Below are positions 52,620 to 61,307 of a stretch of DNA of 64,000 bases, piece after piece. Source of the DNA: Nocardioides marmotae (GTDB taxonomy: Bacteria; Actinomycetota; Actinomycetes; Propionibacteriales; Nocardioidaceae); assembly GCF_013177455.1 (NCBI RefSeq), contig NZ_CP053660.1, positions 1,054,001 to 1,118,000 on the forward strand. The letters run 5' to 3'. Position 1 is the first letter of the stretch; each line of letters opens with the position of its first letter. The position numbers and the translations under genes are program-made. The notes beneath the pieces were generated by a model. The model made no database searches and was not told the DNA's origin. It worked only from the letters and a program-made list of their open reading frames with translations.

Positions 52620-53441
52620 TCAGCGGCCCTCGAAGACCGGCTTCTGCTTGGCGACGAACGCGTCGACCGCCGAGCGGTGGTCCTGGGTCGCGCCGGTGAG
52701 CTGCATCATCGAGGACTCGAAGGCCACGGCCTCCTCGAAGGTGTGCCCGGCGGCGTACGCCACCGAGCGGCGGATCGAGCCCAGCGCGACCGTCGGGCCC
52801 GCGGCCAGGCGGACGGCGAGGGCGCGCGCCTCCTGCGCGAGGGTCTCGGGGGAGTGCAGCGAGGTGGCGAGCCCGAGCTCGAGCGCCTCGGCCGCGGGGA
52901 CCGTGCGCGGCAGGTAGAGCAGCTCGAGCGCCTTGGCGCGGCCGACGAGCTGCGGCAGGTGGTAGCTCGCGCCGGTGTCGCAGGACAGGCCGACGTTGGC
53001 GAAGGCCAGGTTGAACCCGGCGGTCTCGGCGACCAGGCGCAGGTCGCAGGCGAAGGCCAGGCTCGCCCCGGCGCCGGCCGCGACCCCGTTGACTGCGGCG
53101 ACGACGGGCTTGGCCATGCCCGCCAGGGTGGTGACGATCGGGTTGTAGTGCTCGTCGACGGTGGAGAAGAGCGCCTCGCTCCCGCCGTTGTGGAGCAGCT
53201 GCACGTGCTCCTTGAGGTCCTGGCCGGTGCAGAAGGCCCGACCGGTGCCGGTGAGCAGCACGCACCGCACCGCGGGGTCCTCGGCGACCTGCCGGACGAC
53301 CTCGCGCAGCAGCACCTTGGTCGCCACGTCGAGGCTGTTCATCGCGTCGGGCCGGTTGAGGGTGATGGTGCCGACGCCCTCGGAGACGTCGAGGAGCACG
53401 GGCGCGTTCTGCGCGTCGGGGGTGAGGTTCGCGGCGGTCAT
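52620..53441 (-). CDS. Enoyl-CoA hydratase/isomerase (PaaG-like)
   Basis: A 273-residue crotonase-fold enzyme. Oxyanion-hole segments are 'GTGRAFCTGQDLKEH' and 'GVAAGAGASLAFACDLRL'; the catalytic acidic residue corresponds to Asp in 'LSCDTGASYHLP', as in PaaG, where Asp takes the place of Glu. Overlaps the PaaX-like gene, so phenylacetate or aryl-CoA breakdown is the best role, though no other paa gene is in the window. Confidence 0.87.
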   Translation of the reverse strand: MTAANLTPDAQNAPVLLDVSEGVGTITLNRPDAMNSLDVATKVLLREVVRQVAEDPAVRCVLLTGTGRAFCTGQDLKEHVQLLHNGGSEALFSTVDEHYNPIVTTLAGMAKPVVAAVNGVAAGAGASLAFACDLRLVAETAGFNLAFANVGLSCDTGASYHLPQLVGRAKALELLYLPRTVPAAEALELGLATSLHSPETLAQEARALAVRLAAGPTVALGSIRRSVAYAAGHTFEEAVAFESSMMQLTGATQDHRSAVDAFVAKQKPVFEGR

Positions 53442-54232
53442 GGGCGGCAGTCTGCCGCGCCCGGGAGGCACCCGGCCACGAATCGGTCCGCGGCGGGCTT
53501 GAGCCGGTCGGCCTCGACCGCGAAGTGCCGGGCCGCGGCCGCCCGCGGCCAGTCCGGCGGCAGCACCTCCGCCGGCAGGCCCGGGTCGGCGAAGAGGAAC
53601 TTGCGCCACTCGTGCACCAGGTGGAACCGGGCCGCGAAGGCCGCCCGGTCCGGGTCGCCGGGGGCCGCGAGGTGCCGGGCGACCAGGTCGCGCGCCACGC
53701 CCGGCCACCCGTCGTACGACGCCCGGAGCGCCGGCAGGTCCCACGCCTCGACCGGCGGGGGGTCGACGTCGCGGGCGTGGGCGGTCCGCGCGCTGGCGCC
53801 GGCCCGGACCAGGACGCCGGCGAGCTCGGGGCTGGCGACCGGGCCGATCCACACGGCGTCGGACAGCTCGGCGTAGCCCAGGTAGGCGAGGTCGGCCCGG
53901 AGCCGGACCCGCGCGCTCCGGTCGCCCGGCGGGGTGAGCAGGACCAGGTGCCAGTGCCCGTCCCACGGCTCCTCGCGCCGCCGGTAGATCCGCTCCCGGG
54001 CCTCGTCGAGGCGGCGGGTGGCCTGCTCGCTCGCGCGGTAGCCCCGGCCCTCGGGCAGCGCGACCGGCTCCAGCCAGCCCTGGATGACCATCCGCGAGAT
54101 GGCGGTCCGGACGGCGGGCGCGGCGATGCCGACCGGCGCGAGCAGGCGCACCAGCGCGGCGACCGGGGCCTGGGAACCCCGGGCGCGGAGGTGGTCGCCG
54201 TAGAGGTCGAAGAGAGCCGACCGCGCGCGCAT
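53438..54232 (-). CDS. PaaX-family transcriptional regulator
   Basis: A 264-residue regulator: N-terminal winged HTH (residues 1-70, 'GIAAPAVRTAISRMVIQGWLE'), central PaaX domain and a C-terminal domain ('LVHEWRKFLFADPGLP'). PaaX repressors respond to phenylacetyl-CoA. Its stop overlaps the PaaG-like gene start, so it probably controls that two-gene operon. ATG 54232. Confidence 0.86.
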   Translation of the reverse strand: MRARSALFDLYGDHLRARGSQAPVAALVRLLAPVGIAAPAVRTAISRMVIQGWLEPVALPEGRGYRASEQATRRLDEARERIYRRREEPWDGHWHLVLLTPPGDRSARVRLRADLAYLGYAELSDAVWIGPVASPELAGVLVRAGASARTAHARDVDPPPVEAWDLPALRASYDGWPGVARDLVARHLAAPGDPDRAAFAARFHLVHEWRKFLFADPGLPAEVLPPDWPRAAAARHFAVEADRLKPAADRFVAGCLPGAADCRP

Positions 54233-54414
54233 GGCCGGAGTCTGCCACCGTCCGCCGACGGCCGCCGGGACAGCGGTCGGGACAGCGCCCGGAGGCCCGA
54301 GGTGTGGGGACCGGTCACGCGATGCCCGCGGATAGGGGATAATGGACATCACACGGCTGGCGGGGCGCCTGGACCTCGTCGGTGCCAGGACGCTAGACGA
54401 GAAGAGGTGCCGGG

Positions 54415-54582
54415 ATGGCGGCAATGAAGCCGCGGACGGGTGACGGTCCGCTCGAGGTCACCAAGGAAGGTCGCGGCATCGTCATGCGCGTCCCGCTCGA
54501 GGGCGGAGGACGTCTCGTCGTCGAGCTCAATGCAGACGAGGCCGGCGCCCTGGGCGACGCCCTCAAGGCCGTCGTCGGCTGA
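54415..54582 (+). CDS. DUF3117 micro-protein
   Basis: A 55-residue protein (MAAMKPRTGDGPLEVTKEGR at the N-terminus, then GGRLVVELNADEAGALGDAL). This family is very highly conserved in actinobacteria and of unknown function; it is a small beta-sheet protein, sometimes near leucyl aminopeptidase genes as here. GAAGAGG precedes the ATG. The stop is 30 nt before pepA. Confidence 0.9.
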   Translation: MAAMKPRTGDGPLEVTKEGRGIVMRVPLEGGGRLVVELNADEAGALGDALKAVVG

Positions 54583-54612
54583 CGCCGGCAACGACTCATC
54601 ACGCGCCGCGTC

Positions 54613-56196
54613 GTGCCCCCCACCGAGCACCCAGCCCACCCCACCCTCCCGCCGCAGGTCTCCCCGCCCCGGTTCGCGCTGAGCGCGGAGCGGCCGCTCG
54701 CGGTCGACGGCGCGGACGTGGTGGCGCTGCCGGTCCTGCCCGGTGAGGGGGACGGCGCCGCGCCGCTCCTCGGCCCCGGCGCCGAGGAGGTCACCGACCG
54801 GCTCGGCGTCGACCTGCTCGCGCTGCTGGAGTCCGAGCGGGCCACCGGTCGCGCGGGGCAGGTCGTGACCTACCCCGTCCCGCTCGGCACGCCCGACCAG
54901 CCCGCGCTGCGACGGGTCCTCCTCGTCGGCGTCGGCGAGCAGCGGCCGGCCGACTTCCGCAAGGCCGGCGCCGCGCTGGCCCGCGCGGTCACCGACACCT
55001 CGCCCGACACCTCGACCGTCGCCACGACGGTCCCCGCGCTCGACCCCGACCACGGCCTCGAGCCCTTCGTCGTCGGCTTCGTGCTGGCCTCCTTCGGCTT
55101 CTCCTGGCGCTCGACCGGCCCGGAGCGACTGCCGGCGGAGCAGGTCGTGCTGGCGGCGCTCGAGCCGGCGGCGTACGACGCCGCGCTGGACCGGGCGCGT
55201 GCGGTCGCGGGCGCCGGCTGGCGCGCGCGGACCCTCGCCACGGTCCCCTCGAACCTGAAGAACCCGGTCTGGCTGGCCGAGGAGGCCCGCCGCGTCGCCG
55301 GCGAGGCCGGCCTCGGCTTCCGCGTCTGGGACGAGCAGCAGCTCGCCGAGGAGGGCTTCGGCGGCATCCTCGGCGTCGGCCAGGCCTCGGCGACGCCGCC
55401 GCGACTGGTCCAGCTGGAGTACACCCCGCCCCTCGCGGGTCGCGGCACGCCCACCGTCGTGCTCGTCGGCAAGGGCATCACCTTCGACACCGGCGGCCTG
55501 TCCATCAAGCCCGCCCAGGCCATGACGAACATGAAGCGCGACATGACCGGCGGCGCCGTCGTGCTGGCCACGATGGCCGCGCTCGCCGACGTCGGCTGCC
55601 CGGTCCGCGTCGTCGGCCTGGTCCCCATGGCCGAGAACGCCGTCTCCGGCAACGCGCTGCGTCCCGGCGACGTCGTGCGGCACTGGGGCGGGCGCACCAC
55701 CGAGATCACCAACACCGACGCCGAGGGCCGCGTGGTCATGGCCGACGCGCTGGCCTACGCCGTCGCCGAGCTCGACCCGGCGGTCGTCGTCGACGTCGCC
55801 ACGCTCACCGGGGCGATGAAGGTCGCGCTCGGCCAGCAGGTCGGCGGATTCTTCGCCAACCGCGAGGTGCTCGCCGCCGCCATCGCCGCGGCCGGCGAGG
55901 CCGCGGGGGAGCCGCTGTGGCGGATGCCGCTGGCCGCGGTCTACGAGGACAAGCTGGCCTCGAAGGTCGCCGACGCCGACAACGGCGCGGGCGGGCCCGG
56001 GGCGATCACCGCCGCGCTGTTCCTCCAGCACTTCGTCGGCGACGTGCCGTGGGCCCACCTCGACGTGGCCTCGGTCGGCGACGCCCCGGCCGAGATGGAT
56101 GAGTGGACCGAGGGGCCGACCGGGTTCGGCGCTCGGGCGCTGCTGGCCTGGCTCGGCGGCGAGGCGCCGCTCGACGGGATCGTGGCGGGCTCGTGA
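54613..56196 (+). CDS. pepA: Leucyl aminopeptidase (M17)
   Basis: A 527-residue cytosolic aminopeptidase. The catalytic domain (residues about 250-525) shows 'VGKGITFDTGGLSIKP' (Lys and Asp metal ligands), 'KRDMTGGAVV' and the family signature 'NTDAEGRVVMADAL'. The N-terminal domain is long and has a Pro-rich leader of about 20 residues. GTG 54613 is the first in-frame start after DUF3117; homology begins near 'PPRFALSAERPLAV'. Overlaps the next gene (GTGA). Confidence 0.93.
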   Translation: MPPTEHPAHPTLPPQVSPPRFALSAERPLAVDGADVVALPVLPGEGDGAAPLLGPGAEEVTDRLGVDLLALLESERATGRAGQVVTYPVPLGTPDQPALRRVLLVGVGEQRPADFRKAGAALARAVTDTSPDTSTVATTVPALDPDHGLEPFVVGFVLASFGFSWRSTGPERLPAEQVVLAALEPAAYDAALDRARAVAGAGWRARTLATVPSNLKNPVWLAEEARRVAGEAGLGFRVWDEQQLAEEGFGGILGVGQASATPPRLVQLEYTPPLAGRGTPTVVLVGKGITFDTGGLSIKPAQAMTNMKRDMTGGAVVLATMAALADVGCPVRVVGLVPMAENAVSGNALRPGDVVRHWGGRTTEITNTDAEGRVVMADALAYAVAELDPAVVVDVATLTGAMKVALGQQVGGFFANREVLAAAIAAAGEAAGEPLWRMPLAAVYEDKLASKVADADNGAGGPGAITAALFLQHFVGDVPWAHLDVASVGDAPAEMDEWTEGPTGFGARALLAWLGGEAPLDGIVAGS

Positions 56197-56531
56197 AGGG
56201 GCTGAGCATCCGCTGGTCGCTCGCCGACGCGCCCGAGGGCACCGAGGAGCGGCTGGCGGCGTACGTCGCCGAGACCTCGCACGCGCGGTTCACCGGCATG
56301 GCCGGGCTGCGGTTCAAGACCTGGCGGGTGCGCCCGGGGGAGTGGTTCGAGGGGCTCTACCTCTTCGCCACCGACGAGGCGCGGGCGGCGTTCCAGGAGG
56401 AGTTCACCGCCGAGGCGGCCGACGTCCCGGGCTCCCGGATCGTCGGGGAGCCGCCGGTGCTCATCGAGGCGTGGGACGTCGTGGCGGTCGCCGAGGGCTG
56501 GGAAGGGTTCCAGGCGACGCCTCGCGGGTGA
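56193..56531 (+). CDS. YdhR/monooxygenase-like ferredoxin-fold protein
   Basis: A 112-residue protein with a dimeric alpha/beta-barrel look ('GLSIRWSLADAPEGTEERL', 'GLRFKTWRVRPGEWFEGLYLFATDEARAAFQEEF'). Similar to YdhR-like proteins of no proven activity. It overlaps the pepA stop codon, and its own 3' end overlaps the convergent MarR gene by 71 nt. Confidence 0.75.
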   Translation: MKGLSIRWSLADAPEGTEERLAAYVAETSHARFTGMAGLRFKTWRVRPGEWFEGLYLFATDEARAAFQEEFTAEAADVPGSRIVGEPPVLIEAWDVVAVAEGWEGFQATPRG

Positions 56532-56958
56532 CCTCCTGCAGCGCGGCGCTCGCGCCGGCCAGGTAGCGCTCGATCACCGCCTTCTCCTCCTCGTCGAACT
56601 CCTCGTCCAGCGCCCGCAGCGCGGTGAGCATCGGCGCGAGGTGGGCGAGGACCTCCTGCCGGCCGGCGTCGGTCAGGTGCAGCTCGGTGCGCCGGCGGTC
56701 CACGTCGTGCGCGCGGCGCACGACGTGACCGTGCGCCTCGAGCCGGTCGGCGATGCCCGTGGCCGCCGCGGTGGAGACGCCCAGCAGGCGGGAGAGCTCC
56801 GCCGGGCCGATCGGACGGCGGCCCAGGTGCTGCAGCGCGACCATCTCGTGCTCGCCCAACCCGGCGGCCCGGGCGATGGTGTGCCTCATCCGCACCGCCG
56901 ACTCGACGAGGTCGCGGAGCGGCACCAGGAGGGAGCGGGGTTCCGGCACTTGTCTCAC
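56461..56958 (-). CDS. MarR-family transcriptional regulator
   Basis: A 165-residue regulator with a winged HTH: 'LSRLLGVSTAAATGIADRLEAHGHVVRR' is the recognition part and 'DVDRRRTELHLTDAGR' the wing. It is divergent from an MMPL exporter gene across 52 nt, the usual layout for a repressor of its own neighbour. GTG 56958; the 3' end runs antisense through the last 71 nt of the preceding gene. Confidence 0.86.
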   Translation of the reverse strand: MRQVPEPRSLLVPLRDLVESAVRMRHTIARAAGLGEHEMVALQHLGRRPIGPAELSRLLGVSTAAATGIADRLEAHGHVVRRAHDVDRRRTELHLTDAGRQEVLAHLAPMLTALRALDEEFDEEEKAVIERYLAGASAALQEVTREASPGTLPSPRRPPRRPTPR

Positions 56959-57010
56959 CTGCTTAGCATCTTGTTATCTGAACCAATCGTACGTCGCCGA
57001 GGAGCACGCC
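56959..57010. promoter_or_regulatory. Divergent MarR / MMPL control region
   Basis: A 52-nt, locally A+T-richer stretch with GCTTAGCATCTTGTTATCTG and CCAATCGTACG. ATCT occurs twice 8 nt apart. TTATCT/TTAGCA could be -10 elements for the two directions. Likely holds the MarR operator; I cannot define the exact site. GGAGCACGCC precedes GTG 57011. Confidence 0.5.
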
Positions 57011-59053
57011 GTGTCCGACCACCGACCACACCCGGTCACGTCCCTGATCATCGCGCGGCGTACCGCCTGGCTCTTCGCGTTCCTGCCGCTCGTCGCGGCG
57101 GTGCTGGGGCTCGTTCTCCTCGGTGAGGGCGAGCGCGACCGCACCCCGCTCGACCAGCTGCCGCGCGACCTCGACTCCACGCTCGCGACCGAGCTCGAGC
57201 AGCGGCTGCCCGACGAGGGCTCGTCCACCGCGGTCGTCCTGTGGACCGCCGACGAGGGCACGATCGACCGGGGCGCGCTGGAGGAGCTGAACACGGTCGC
57301 GAAGGACCTCGGGGCGGTCGGCGCCGGCCCGCAGGGGCCGGTCTCGGTCGCCGAGGACGGCACCGCGGCGATCGCCGTGGTCCCCGTGGCCTCCGGGTCG
57401 GCCACCGACGTCTCCGACGAGGTCGCGGACCTCCGCTCCGAGCTCGACGACACGGTCCCCGACGGCCTCACCGCGCAGGCGACGGGGCCGGCGGCGGTCC
57501 AGGCCGACCTCTCGGCGGTCTTCGAGGGCGCCAACTTCCGCCTGCTGGCGGTCACCGCCTCCGTGGTGGCGCTGCTGCTCGTCATCACCTACCGCAGCCC
57601 GATCCTCTGGGTCATCCCGCTGCTCGTCGTCGGCATCGCCGACCGCTTCGCCGCCATCGCCGCCACCCAGGTCCTCGCCGCGTTCGACGTCGCCTGGGAC
57701 GAGTCGACGGTCGGCATCCTCTCGGTCCTCGTGTTCGGTGCCGGCACGAACTACGCCCTGCTGCTGATCTCCCGCTACCGCGACGAGCTGCGCCACGTCG
57801 AGGACCGGTACGCCGCCATGACCACGGCCCTCGCGCGCACCGCCGAGGCGGTGCTCGCCAGCGCCACCACCGTCGTCCTGGGCCTGCTCACGCTGCTGCT
57901 CTCGGTCGTCCCGACGACCCGGGGGCTCGGCCTGGCCTGCGCCGTCGGCGTCGTGGTCGCGGCGTTCTTCGCGCTCGTCGTGCTGCCGGCGCTCCTCGTC
58001 CTCTTCGGCCGCTGGATCTTCTGGCCCAAGGTGCCGCGCACCGGCCAGGCCGCGCTGGTCGACATGGACTCCTTCTGGCACCGGGTCGGCGACCGCGTCG
58101 CCCGCCGGCCCGCGGTCTTCGCCACCGGCACCATCGCCCTCCTCGCGGCGCTCTCCATCGGCCTGTTCGGCGTCAGCACCGGCCTGGACCAGGACGAGCA
58201 GTTCCTCGACGAGCCCGAGGCCATCTCGGCGGCCAACCGGCTCGCGGAGTCCTTCCCCGCCGGCCTCACCGACCCGACCCGGGTGGTCACCACGGCCGAC
58301 CCCCAGGAGGTCGCCCGCGCGGTCGAGGGCGCCGAGGGCGTCGCGCAGGTCCAGCCCGGCCCCGAGGGCGACGGCGTCGCCCAGCTCAACGTCGTCCTCG
58401 AGGGCGAGCCCGGCTCGGAGGAGGCCGAGAACGGCATCACCGCCATCCGCGACGCGGTCGACGGCCTCGACGACACCTACGTCGGCGGCACCGAGGCCTC
58501 CGCGATCGACGCCCGGGAGGGCGCGGCCCGCGACCGGATCGTCATCCTGCCGCTGATCCTCGGCCTCGTGCTGGCGGCGCTGCTGATCCTGCTCCGCTCG
58601 ATCGTGGCCCCGCTGGTCCTCGTCGCCACGGTGCTCGGCACGTACGCCGCGTCCATGGGCGCCGCCTGGTGGCTCTTCACCGGTCCGCTCGGCTTCTCCG
58701 CGCTCGATGAGTCCGTGCCGCTGCTGGCGTTCTTGTTCCTCGTGGCACTCGGCGTGGACTACAACATCTTCCTCGTGACCCGGGCCCGGGAGGAGTCCGA
58801 GGGCCACGGCCCGCGCAAGGGCATGCTCCGCGCGCTGGCCGCCACCGGCGGCGTCATCACCAGCGCCGGCATCCTGCTCGCCGCGGTCTTCGCCGTCCTC
58901 GGCGTGCTCCCGCTCGTGGTCCTCGCGCAGGTCGGCACGGTCATCTGCATCGGCGTCCTGCTCGACACGCTGCTCGTGCGCACCGTGCTCGTCCCCGCCG
59001 CCGCGCTCATCCTCGGCGAGAAGTTCTGGTGGCCGCGGAAGGTGGGTGCCTGA
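57011..59053 (+). CDS. MMPL-family RND transporter
   Basis: A 680-residue RND-superfamily exporter with about 12 transmembrane helices in two halves: helix 1 at about residues 20-38, a periplasmic domain up to about 175, then helices 2-6 ('VFGAGTNYALLLISRYRDELR' is the conserved MMPL segment), a second external domain and helices 7-12 ('LGVDYNIFLVTRAREE'). Likely exports a lipid or drug; divergent MarR control favours drug/toxic compound export. Confidence 0.88.
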   Translation: MSDHRPHPVTSLIIARRTAWLFAFLPLVAAVLGLVLLGEGERDRTPLDQLPRDLDSTLATELEQRLPDEGSSTAVVLWTADEGTIDRGALEELNTVAKDLGAVGAGPQGPVSVAEDGTAAIAVVPVASGSATDVSDEVADLRSELDDTVPDGLTAQATGPAAVQADLSAVFEGANFRLLAVTASVVALLLVITYRSPILWVIPLLVVGIADRFAAIAATQVLAAFDVAWDESTVGILSVLVFGAGTNYALLLISRYRDELRHVEDRYAAMTTALARTAEAVLASATTVVLGLLTLLLSVVPTTRGLGLACAVGVVVAAFFALVVLPALLVLFGRWIFWPKVPRTGQAALVDMDSFWHRVGDRVARRPAVFATGTIALLAALSIGLFGVSTGLDQDEQFLDEPEAISAANRLAESFPAGLTDPTRVVTTADPQEVARAVEGAEGVAQVQPGPEGDGVAQLNVVLEGEPGSEEAENGITAIRDAVDGLDDTYVGGTEASAIDAREGAARDRIVILPLILGLVLAALLILLRSIVAPLVLVATVLGTYAASMGAAWWLFTGPLGFSALDESVPLLAFLFLVALGVDYNIFLVTRAREESEGHGPRKGMLRALAATGGVITSAGILLAAVFAVLGVLPLVVLAQVGTVICIGVLLDTLLVRTVLVPAAALILGEKFWWPRKVGA

Positions 59054-59072
59054 GGGCTGGGCGGGACCGCTG

Positions 59073-59102
59073 CAGGGGTCACCGGTTCACCGGTGACCCC
59101 TG
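59073..59102 (+). terminator. 13-bp perfect hairpin after the MMPL gene
   Basis: CAGGGGTCACCGG, loop TTCA, CCGGTGACCCCTG, followed by TACTTCTC. Located 19 nt after the MMPL stop codon. Confidence 0.85.
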
Positions 59103-59273
59103 TACTTCTCAGGGGAGATCTGCCCCGATATGTGCAGGACTGCCCTGATCAGTGGTGCGCGTGGGGCCGGTGGTACGCCGGGGCGTGGCCGGCCGGGGCT
59201 GAGTCCTTCGAGCTGCCCGGCAGAGCCGCGGATCAGGACGGCGGAAGCCGACTGGGCCGGCTGGGGCCGGTCC

Positions 59274-59930
59274 TCAGTCGGACTCGGGGTTCCAGGTCTT
59301 CTTGGCGACGAGCAGCCCGTCGCCGACCGGCAGCAGCAGGCTGACCAGGTCGGGGTGCTCGGCGACGGCGCGACCGAGGTCGCGGATCGAGACGGTCTCC
59401 TCGTCGCGGCGAGCGGGGTCGGCGACCCGGTCGTGCCACAGGGCGTTGTCGAAGGCCACCACGCCGCCGGGGCGCAGCAGCCGCAGCGCCTCCTCGAGGT
59501 ACGCGGCGTACTCGCGCTTGTCGCCGTCGCAGAAGACCAGGTCGTAGTGGCCGTCGGTGAGCCGGGGGAGGACGTCGAGCGCGGCGCCGGAGATCGTGCG
59601 GGCGCGCTGGCTGGCGATGCCGGCCTCGGTGAAGGACTGGCGGGCCAGCCGCTGGTGCTCGGTCTCGATGTCGACGGTGGTGAGCACGCCGTCGCCGCGC
59701 ATGCCGCGCAGCAGCCACAGGCCCGAGACACCGGTGCCGGTGCCGATCTCGACGACCGCGCGGGCGTCGAGGACCGAGGCGAGGAAGCGCAGCGCCGCAC
59801 CGGCGCCGGGGCCGACCGCGACCACCCCGACCTCCTGGGCGCGGGCGCGCGCGGCGGCGAGGACCTCGTCCTCGGCCACGAACTCCTCGGCATAGCTCCA
59901 GCTGGCAGCACTCACCGGCGTCGTCGTCAC
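59274..59930 (-). CDS. SAM-dependent O-methyltransferase (class I, COMT-like)
   Basis: A 218-residue methyltransferase of the Methyltransf_3 family: '[18 protein letters not shown]' is SAM-binding motif I, '[21 protein letters not shown]' carries the metal-binding Asp, and '[16 protein letters not shown]' continues it. Same position upstream of sigE as in mycobacteria, where a similar O-methyltransferase gene lies divergent to sigE. Substrate unknown. Confidence 0.87.
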   Translation of the reverse strand: MTTTPVSAASWSYAEEFVAEDEVLAAARARAQEVGVVAVGPGAGAALRFLASVLDARAVVEIGTGTGVSGLWLLRGMRGDGVLTTVDIETEHQRLARQSFTEAGIASQRARTISGAALDVLPRLTDGHYDLVFCDGDKREYAAYLEEALRLLRPGGVVAFDNALWHDRVADPARRDEETVSIRDLGRAVAEHPDLVSLLLPVGDGLLVAKKTWNPESD

Positions 59931-59968
59931 CCCGTGAACCTACCGCGCCCGGGCCGCTGCGCTCACCT

Positions 59969-59997
59969 GGGAACACCGGCGCGCCCCGGCTCGTTGG
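59969..59997 (+). promoter_or_regulatory. ECF-type promoter candidate upstream of sigE
   Basis: GGGAAC (59969-59974), 18-nt spacer, GTTGG (59993-59997). This is the -35/-10 form recognised by ECF sigma factors of the SigE/SigR group and points toward sigE, 92 nt ahead of the GTG start. It would make sigE autoregulated. Confidence 0.65.
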
Positions 59998-60088
59998 GCG
60001 AGGACGTGGGCAACCGGGCTCACAGGGTTCTCTCAGCGAACGCACCTACGGTGAGGAGGACGCAGTGCTCAGATGGAGGGGGACCGTC

Positions 60089-60706
60089 GTGGATGAGCAG
60101 GACGCAGCGTCCGGACCAGGGCAGACAGGCACTCCCGGAGTGCCCACCTGGGACGAGGTCGTCGAGCAGCACTCCGACCGCGTCTACCGGCTGGCCTACC
60201 GCCTCACCGGCAACCGCCACGACGCCGAGGACCTGACCCAGGAGGTCTTCGTCCGGGTCTTCCGCTCGCTGTCGGGCTACACCCCCGGCACGTTCGAGGG
60301 CTGGCTGCACCGGATCACCACGAACCTCTTCCTCGACCAGGCCCGCCGCAAGCAGCGCATCCGCTTCGACGCGCTCTCCGACGAGCGGGCCGACCGGCTG
60401 ACCAGCCCCTCGCCCGCGCCGGAGGCGGCGTACGCCGACCAGCGCTTCGACGACGATGTCGAGCGCGCCCTGGCGACCCTGCCCCCCGACTTCCGCGCCG
60501 CCGTCGTGCTCTGCGACGTCGAGGGCCTCTCGTATGAGGAGATCGCCGAGATCCTCGGCGCGAAGCTCGGCACCGTGCGCTCGCGGATCCACCGCGGCCG
60601 GGCCATGCTGCGCAAGGCGCTCGCGCACCGGGCCCCGGCCGACGGCCGCCAGCGCTACTCCGGACCGGTCGGCCACGACTCGCTGGTCCCCGGGGGCGAG
60701 CGGTGA
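60089..60706 (+). CDS. sigE: ECF RNA polymerase sigma factor SigE
   Basis: A 205-residue ECF sigma factor. Region 2 ('[28 protein letters not shown]') and region 4 ('[27 protein letters not shown]') are complete. I chose GTG 60089 because GGAGGG lies 8-13 nt upstream; GTG 60065 would add eight residues. Order sigE, anti-sigma factor, htrA equals the mycobacterial sigE-rseA-htrA locus, a cell-envelope stress system. Confidence 0.92.
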   Translation: MDEQDAASGPGQTGTPGVPTWDEVVEQHSDRVYRLAYRLTGNRHDAEDLTQEVFVRVFRSLSGYTPGTFEGWLHRITTNLFLDQARRKQRIRFDALSDERADRLTSPSPAPEAAYADQRFDDDVERALATLPPDFRAAVVLCDVEGLSYEEIAEILGAKLGTVRSRIHRGRAMLRKALAHRAPADGRQRYSGPVGHDSLVPGGER

Positions 60707-61173
60707 TGGGCCACCTGGGGACCAAGGTCAGCGCCCTGCTCGACGGCCAGCTCGACCCCGCCGAGACCGAGCGGGCCTGGGCGCACGTCCACACCTGCCA
60801 CGCCTGCCGCGACCTCGTCGAGCGCGAGGGCTGGGTCAAGACCCGCCTGCTGGGGCTCTCGATGGGCGACTGCGGCGGCGCGCCGGAGCGGCTCAAGGGT
60901 GCGCTGCGCTGCGGCCCGGACGGCCCGGTCGGCCTGCCCCCGGGCGACGTCTACCTCGTCCTGGCCGCCGAGCGTGAGCAGCACCGCGGACGTCGTACGG
61001 CGGGTCTCGTCGCGATCGGCGGCGGCGCCGTCGGCGCGGCGGTCCTCGGCGTCATCGCCCTCGGCGCCGCCCCGGCCGACGCGCCCCCGGCGGACCGACG
61101 CGCGCCGGTGACCCACATCGGCAGCCCGGCCCCGCCGCCGAGCACCGGGGTCCCGGCCCCGCGCCGGCCCTGA
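60706..61173 (+). CDS. Zinc-binding anti-sigma factor (RseA-like)
   Basis: A 155-residue protein with the zinc-anti-sigma motif HxxxCxxC ('HVHTCHAC', residues about 28-35) near the N-terminus and one probable transmembrane helix at about 100-120 ('GLVAIGGGAVGAAVLGVIAL'). It binds and silences SigE until redox or envelope stress. GTG 60703 is an alternative start: it overlaps the sigE stop (GTGA). Pro-rich C-terminus probably extracytoplasmic. Confidence 0.86.
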   Translation: MGHLGTKVSALLDGQLDPAETERAWAHVHTCHACRDLVEREGWVKTRLLGLSMGDCGGAPERLKGALRCGPDGPVGLPPGDVYLVLAAEREQHRGRRTAGLVAIGGGAVGAAVLGVIALGAAPADAPPADRRAPVTHIGSPAPPPSTGVPAPRRP

Positions 61174-61307
61174 CCCGGCCCGAAGCGGAGCTGGACAGGC
61201 ATGGCGACACGCGTGGCGACAGTCGTGGGACAGGTGGGTCGGATGCCTACCGATCCGGGGCCGGCGGAGGCCCGAACCTCGGTGCCCCACCAGTCTCCCG
61301 GCATGAT

